A stretch of 64,000 nucleotides of DNA from Cordia subcordata. Lineage: Eukaryota; Streptophyta; Magnoliopsida; Boraginales; Cordiaceae. The stretch spans positions 11,720,501 through 11,784,500 of the forward strand of contig JAPTOF010000008.1 in assembly GCA_028554755.1 (NCBI GenBank), in the 5' to 3' direction. The position numbers were made by a program, and so were the translations under genes. This document shows positions 58,931-64,000 of this stretch, piece by piece (the stretch's first letter is position 1; each line of letters opens with the position of its first letter). A model generated the notes under the pieces. That model ran no database searches. It saw nothing but the letters and a program-made list of their open reading frames with translations, and had not been told where the DNA came from.

Positions 58931-60880
58931 AATATGTTTAAAGTTGCGTGGCACAAATTGCCAGATAATCATCAAAGCACAGAATATAGAAGGAAAAGGG
59001 TCATGCACTAAAGGCTGGGGCAATGAATGCATGATGCACCCCTTTTCAAGATCCCACCCTAAAATATCAAATGAATGCGCAAGTGTGGAAAGAAGCATGC
59101 TCAAACGTGAAGAATCATGTCCCGCTTGCTCTTTAATTAACCACCCCAATGCCTTCTTCTCATAATCGAGAGCTAGGAACACACTTTCCCCATAGGTCAA
59201 AGATAGGTCTAATGCATGCAACATGGGAAACGTGCTTTCTAACCCTAGATAAAAATGTTCTATGCATGAAGGCACAAACGTGATCTCCAAAAAGGAAGAC
59301 TCAATGGAATGGGAAATTGGGGTTGGAACGACATTTGGAGAAGGAGCAATGATATAGGAATTGGATGTACGACACTCTTCTTCTCCACAAGATATAACAT
59401 GATCAAGCTTAGGTCGTTCTAACTCCTCACAAAGGGTGGATTCGATCTTAATGGACTCTATTTCCATCAATGAATCATCAAACATTCAAAGAGACCCATA
59501 GATCATTCTTTTAAGCACATCAATTCCGTTCTTATGTGTCTTCTTAGAGTTGCTATTCTCTTCAACATCATGATTCTTAACTCTAAGAAACTTATCCTCT
59601 AAAATCTCTGAAATTGATGTCTTGTTTTCCCCAATGTATGACTTTAAGCCTTCACTAGCTACAGTCTCTTTAAATTCATCAATACATTCATCACTAGTTG
59701 GTGTCATCTCGCCATCATGCTTTTCATACGGGGTGGACACTAATGGAGGGGGCAATGGTGACTCAACAAATTCCTCATCATGTATGCAAGAATGCTCAAG
59801 GGGAGAATGCGCGCTAAACTCCCTAAATGCCGACTCGGAATGCAATTGAGTACTATCGACACAAGACTCAACCTCCATGTGTACAGAATGTGTGGGATGA
59901 GGAGAAAGAAAAAGCTCATGTGACTCCATGAGAGACGTTGAAAGCTTAGGAGGATAGGGTACCACTTCCTCTAAAACATAATCACAAGAGTCATCAAGAA
60001 CCAAGTTATCATTAAGCTCATCTTCATCCTCACTACAAGATGTTATCTCTCCATCAACCTCTCTTTCTAGTTGTCTCTCCCACACATCATCATTTCCACC
60101 ACTAGTCACCTCATCGTTAGGTCTCATCTCTATCCCTTCAACTCGTTCTAAAGATATTTCATCATTCTCACTCATGAGTTGCACACTTTCAACCAATCTC
60201 TCCAAGGACACACCAAAATATTTGGTGTCTCGCTTCAAACTCTCTAGTTCCTCTTGATTAGATTGGAGGAGAGATTGGGATTGCTCAAGCATTTGATCTA
60301 GTTGCTCCGAGAGTGTAGACATAACGAAAGAGGGTTCAACCGAGTGAAAAGGGTAGTCATTTTGAAAATCATTTTGCACATAACCATCAAAAAACTCGGG
60401 AGAGGAATGGGTGGAAAAAGAAAGTGTTGGAGGTGGGCAATTGAAACTAGAAGGTGAATGGAATAAAGAGTCATCTTGACCCCATTGTGAAAATGCATGA
60501 TGTTGCTCCCTAGAATCATGATAATTAGATGTAGACACATGCATGGGCATATGATTGCTAGGGGCATAGGGCATTGCATGCAATTGGGAATAAGAGTGGA
60601 AGGTGGGACAAGCACTAGATAAATGAGCACGGCTTCCACAATGATTGCAATAACAAGAATATGCATCCCTATAGTCATGATTACTAAATGAAGATGTATG
60701 AGATGTTGCATGACTATAGGGGTCATTAGTAGCACTAGCCCTAGGTGGGGAATTCTCGTGGGACAGAAGCGTAGGATGCATGAAACTTCCACACAAACGA
60801 CATGCATAAGAGACACTTTCGGGTGGTGGGGAAGAGGATACAAGGGACCACCAAGAAGCATTAGGATCGGTCATATTCAA
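58922..60880 (-). CDS. Retroelement ORF with N-terminal CCHC zinc knuckle, no capsid domain recognised, one internal stop
   Basis: One minus-strand frame of about 650 codons is broken by a single TGA at 59488-59486, followed at once by ATG. Near the N-terminus are CRLC (27-30) and a full CX2CX4HX4C knuckle (Cys78, Cys81, His86, Cys91). The middle is Ser/Glu/Asp-rich with low complexity. The second part (GESVFLALDYEKKALGWLI, HSFDILGWDLEKG) looks globular, but I do not recognise it. It begins ~165 bp after the primer-binding site, where gag should be. In ordinary gag the knuckle follows the capsid; here it comes first and no capsid is visible. It could be a gag remnant that lost its capsid, or the own ORF of a non-autonomous family. 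Treat the function as unknown. Confidence 0.6.
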
Positions 60881-61041
60881 TGAATCACAAGTAAAACCTT
60901 CTCACAAACAAATTTTTTAATTAATTTTTTTTTAATTTTAATTTTCTTTTTAAGTTTTCGAAAAAATGGAAAACAAGTAAAAATAAGCCACACGCAAGTA
61001 ACCAATTGCAAACACAAAAGCACACAAAGAACCAATACCGT

Positions 61042-61059
61042 GTCTCGACAGCGGCGCCA
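61042..61059 (-). other. Retrotransposon primer-binding site
   Basis: The minus strand reads TGGCGCCGCTGTCGAGAC six bases after the LTR end. TGGCGCC is the usual start of primer sites in Athila/Tat-type elements, complementary to a tRNA 3' end. It fixes the element's orientation and the inner boundary of the right LTR. Confidence 0.85.
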
Positions 61060-61065
61060 AAAACT

Positions 61066-62862
61066 TGATATCGCTATTTGAGCACAAGCCTTAATAGCCC
61101 GCAAGTGCAGGGCGTGTGCGATGCAGTGTGTGCAAGTGCGGGGTCGAATCCACAGGGAGGCTACCTTAGTTTAGTTTCTGTGTACTGGGGTGCCTTAAAC
61201 TAGTTACGTGCGTGTGTGTACTTACTTTGAGATGGAAGGGAACTCGAAAAAAAAACAAAATAAACTAATCTATGGAGGAACTTAAGGGAGCCAAACTAAG
61301 GAAGGAGACACTAATAAAGAAGAAGGGGGACCTAGGGCGATTGCATTACAACTAGACTTGGGCTATGAGAACGGATGAGGTCTATCTAAGGCTCGAGACT
61401 TCTATTGCCGTTGTGTTGATCGGGGGTTCTCCTAACCAATACTAGTGGTTTAACTCATTAGCTGGATTTAAAGCTAAGGGCCAATCCCTCCTAGCCTACG
61501 CAATTCGTGTGTAGAACTTATCCTCTTGGCTGGGTTTAAAGCCGAGGACTAGCATCTAAACACTACGTGACATTAAGGCTCAATTAACCAACACTAACGT
61601 GGATGAGGGATACTCTAGTCTAGGTTAACTTATCCGCTTGGCTGGATTTACAGCCAAGGACTAGCACCTAAACTCGACTAAGCAAAGCATGTGACCTATT
61701 AGCTGGATTTAAAGCTAAAGCCTACTCTACTAAGCAAAGCCATGAGATTACGCACAATCACATCACCCAAATAAGTAGATAAGAGCATTTGAAGCACAAA
61801 TAACACATGCATATTCACTTAGGCATTTTAACAAACACATAGACATGCTTGATTTCCAATACATAGACATATTGAATCATGCCATAAATTTATGTAAATA
61901 AATATGTATTAAGAGCCAAATATCTACACAAATCCATTATTCAACGCCTAATCTAATATACAATAACAATCAACCCTAAATCTAGCCTAATCTAGCAACA
62001 TATTTACAAGAAATAGAGAAAGAACAAGAAGAACTTCCCTAAATTCTTGCTTCCAAATCCGTACAAATCCTTCAATTCTTTGTTTGCTGCTTCAATCCTT
62101 GCTTGGTGTGGGGTTTAGATGGTGGTTTAGGGTGGTTTGTTTAGTGGGTTGAGGTTAGGGTTTATTAGGGTTTAAAAAATAAAAGTTCCTCCCCTCAAAA
62201 GGGCTGAAAAATGGCTTAAACAAAGCTTTCAACGCGTCCAGCCGGGGGCCCAGCCGGTCAACCGGCTTTGGGCCTAAGTCGTCTGGCCAAAATTGGCCCA
62301 GGTTCTGATCTAGCCGGTTGACCGGCTTGGTCGTCCGGCCTATACAGAGGGTAACCGATCTTGATAGTAAAATGGTCATATCTTGCTCGTTTTAGCTCCG
62401 ATTCGCGCACCGTTTTTTTCTATGGCTTTGTATCGTCGTGGGGGATCTCTCAAGCCATAATTTTCACCCTAAAATGTATCCAAAATTTGTCCATGTCCTT
62501 TTTATGTTGCAAGATCCGAATTTGGCTCACGTTGCGCTCAGTTTCGCCTCGGTCGCTCCTTCTTTCTTCCGGCCATTTCCAAAAGCACTTTTGTTCATTC
62601 CTTTGCATCCAAAACACCCTTGGCTTTGTTCCACACTTCAATCACCCTCAGTTAAGCTCCAATTATCTTCCCAAATCACACCTTAAACAAGCAAGAAACG
62701 TACATTAGTGTAGCATTTAAGTCCTAAGTTCAACTATGAACGTGTAGACCCTAATATGCATGAGTATGACCTAAATGTTAAACTAATACATCAAATGAAG
62801 CTCAAAACACCTCAAAACAAGTATATAATTGCAAAATATAAACACACAAAATAGACACATCA
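61066..62862 (-). mobile_element. Athila-type LTR at the 5' position, different subfamily from LTR A/B
   Basis: 1797 bp on the plus strand from TGATATCGC to GACACATCA, next to the primer-binding site. It shares layout with LTR A (CCGCAAG..GTGCGGGTGTCGA-like start, TTGGCTGGATTTAAAGCCAA hairpins, CCGGTCAACCGG motifs, GTGTAGCATTTA near the end). Overall identity by eye is far below that between A and B. Its outer end directly abuts TNP2 coding sequence at 62863. Confidence 0.85.
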
Positions 62863-63216
62863 CCTATTATCCCAGCAAAGTTGATGTCTTGCAACTTCTA
62901 TTACCAAGTCTGCATATGGATTTCTGCCTTCTGTTTGCGCGGATGTACTACTTTGTATAGGTACATTATCTTCCCCATGCCTCACCCACTTAGTGTAGCC
63001 AAGTAAGAACCCGTTACGTAATAGATGATCTGCCACTTCATCCTTACCCAGACACTTCCTTAATTTGCACTTTGTACAGGGACACCTCATATTCCGATTG
63101 TTTATTGGTTCATTTTTGTATGCAAAATCAATAAATTCTTTCACACCAGCAATATATTCATCAGTTATCCAATTGTCCCTTATCTGACTATACATCCAAC
63201 TTCGATCTAGAGACAT
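62863..63216 (-). pseudogene. CACTA TNP2 transposase, N-terminal Transpos_assoc part
   Basis: From ATG at 63216 (minus) it reads MSLDRSWMYSQIRDNWITDE, then FIDFAYKNEP, RCPCTKCKLRKCLGKDEVAD and HLLRNGFLLGYTKWVRHGE: the transposase-associated domain with its Cys-rich cluster, which starts TNP2 proteins. The frame runs to RHQLCWDNR and stops at the LTR boundary (62862). The 3' part of the gene resumes at 49423, but the ~130 residues usually between this domain and 'CKVC' are missing. Confidence 0.85.
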
Positions 63217-64000
63217 TGTCTTCCTAATAAAGTTAAACAATAAATACTTCCATGGAATCAGATTAGAAATGAAGTATAAGCATTGGTAGCAGAACATGTG
63301 TTAAGAAAGGAGACAAAAAAAATACTATAAATGATTGCAACATAACAACAATGTATGACCTATGTTTGTTCAATTTTTCTTTTTTCTTTTTTAATTAAAA
63401 GTTACTACACAATTTGTATTACTCCTAACTCATATGGAACAAGATTTTTGGATATGTTGATATACTATGAGATTTTTGACGTTAAATAAAAAAGAATGCA
63501 CAATTAACAAATTAATGAAAATCATGAAAGGAATTTCAGATCGCAAATCACAAATATAGCTTCATAGTAAAAAATTATTTTACAATCATTTGCATCAAAT
63601 TGATTGCTTCTAAATTTATTGAATAACTTACCTTTAAACCCAAGCTCAAACCTTACTAGTTTGCAAATTAAACCCCCAGATGTGAAATTTCAATCCCAAG
63701 TTCAAACTTTTACTACGTATAACTTCTACACATTAACAAGAAAGAAAGAAATCAGACGATTAGAGAATCCCAACTTAATATATCATTCTATTATGAAATA
63801 CATCATTAGTACTAAGTTACCAAGGCCTACATATATTACTTTCTCTTTCTAAACCATAGGGTGGTAACAAAATCCAAAAACATAATGGTGTAAAGAGCTT
63901 GATTAACCATGGTATCATACATTAAATAAAAAGTTTAGTGACTTACTAGAAAGCCTTTGTCATTCTATCTTGCAACAACGTCGGCAACCATCTCATACTA
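63217..64000. other. CACTA 5' region upstream of TNP2
   Basis: AT-rich, no gene recognised. By position it should include the TNP2 promoter and untranslated sequence; the CACTA right terminus and its subterminal repeats are not reached. Confidence 0.5.

Larger units (their letters stand above)
42178..64000 (-). mobile_element. Large autonomous-type CACTA (En/Spm) transposon, right end outside window
   Basis: The left terminus reads CACTACAAGAAAATAGGCC at 42178, the standard plant CACTA terminus, preceded by TTA as candidate target duplication. Next come subterminal repeats (42195-42780), a minisatellite, a Transposase_24-type gene and a TNP2 transposase gene, both on the minus strand. The N-terminal Transpos_assoc domain of TNP2 is at 63.2 kb, so the other terminus lies beyond 64000. 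A ~13.4-kb block of Athila retrotransposon sequence is nested within it. Confidence 0.9.

Noticed and set aside
60298..60861. 187-residue minus-strand ORF overlapping the zinc-knuckle ORF
   Set aside because: Alternative frame of the same sequence; the zinc-knuckle frame is longer and has a real motif.
62361..62708. 115-residue plus-strand ORF
   Set aside because: It lies inside the right-hand LTR, antisense to the element, with no recognisable domain.

Overview
This is a window of AT-rich plant nuclear DNA, most likely from a eudicot. The support is intron-rich genes with GT..AG boundaries, plant-only families (IQD calmodulin-binding protein, RADIALIS-like SANT protein, GT43 xylan glycosyltransferase IRX9), and plant transposons (CACTA, Helitron, Athila, Copia). 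I cannot name the species. No rRNA, tRNA, CRISPR array or bacterial-type operon is visible.

Layout. 1-5.4 kb is AT-rich and gene-poor, with decayed repeats. 5.6-9.6 kb (+) is a six-exon alpha/beta-hydrolase gene. 11.0-13.9 kb (-) is TIM14/PAM18, a J-protein of the mitochondrial import motor; a small non-autonomous CACTA element with an exact 3-bp target duplication sits in its second intron and a 93-bp minisatellite in its first. 16.1-19.3 kb (-) is a five-coding-exon IQD gene. 23.0-23.3 kb (-) is a small RADIALIS-like gene between two direct copies of a ~430-bp repeat. 24.5-25.7 kb is a non-autonomous Helitron with textbook ends. 28.55-29.1 kb (+) is a PR-1/CAP gene killed by two nonsense codons. 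29-34.7 kb is AT-rich intergenic DNA with tandem repeats. 34.7-38.3 kb (-) is IRX9, with a 28-serine run from a GAA/TTC microsatellite and several MITEs in its introns.

39.9-64 kb is a pile of mobile DNA. A Copia remnant and two LTR-like remnants lead to the terminal inverted repeat of a large CACTA element at 42178, whose other end lies beyond the window. It carries a Transposase_24-type gene and a decayed TNP2 transposase gene, both on the minus strand. The TNP2 gene is split by ~13.4 kb of Athila-clade Ty3/gypsy sequence (49424-62862), which has an LTR nested inside another LTR of the same family, a pol frame with three nonsense codons, an internally duplicated 3' untranslated block, and a right-hand LTR, primer-binding site and zinc-knuckle-first ORF that look like a different subfamily.

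The host genes have unrelated jobs (mitochondrial import, microtubule/calmodulin scaffolding, transcription, defence, secondary-wall xylan synthesis) and form no pathway. The least ordinary signals are a short hairpin repeated in Athila-type LTRs with compensatory stem changes, arrays of a CCGGTCGACCGG-type palindrome beside LTR TATA boxes, and the apparently hybrid Athila element. All exon boundaries were deduced by eye from splice consensus, reading frame and family knowledge; no alignment or expression data were available.
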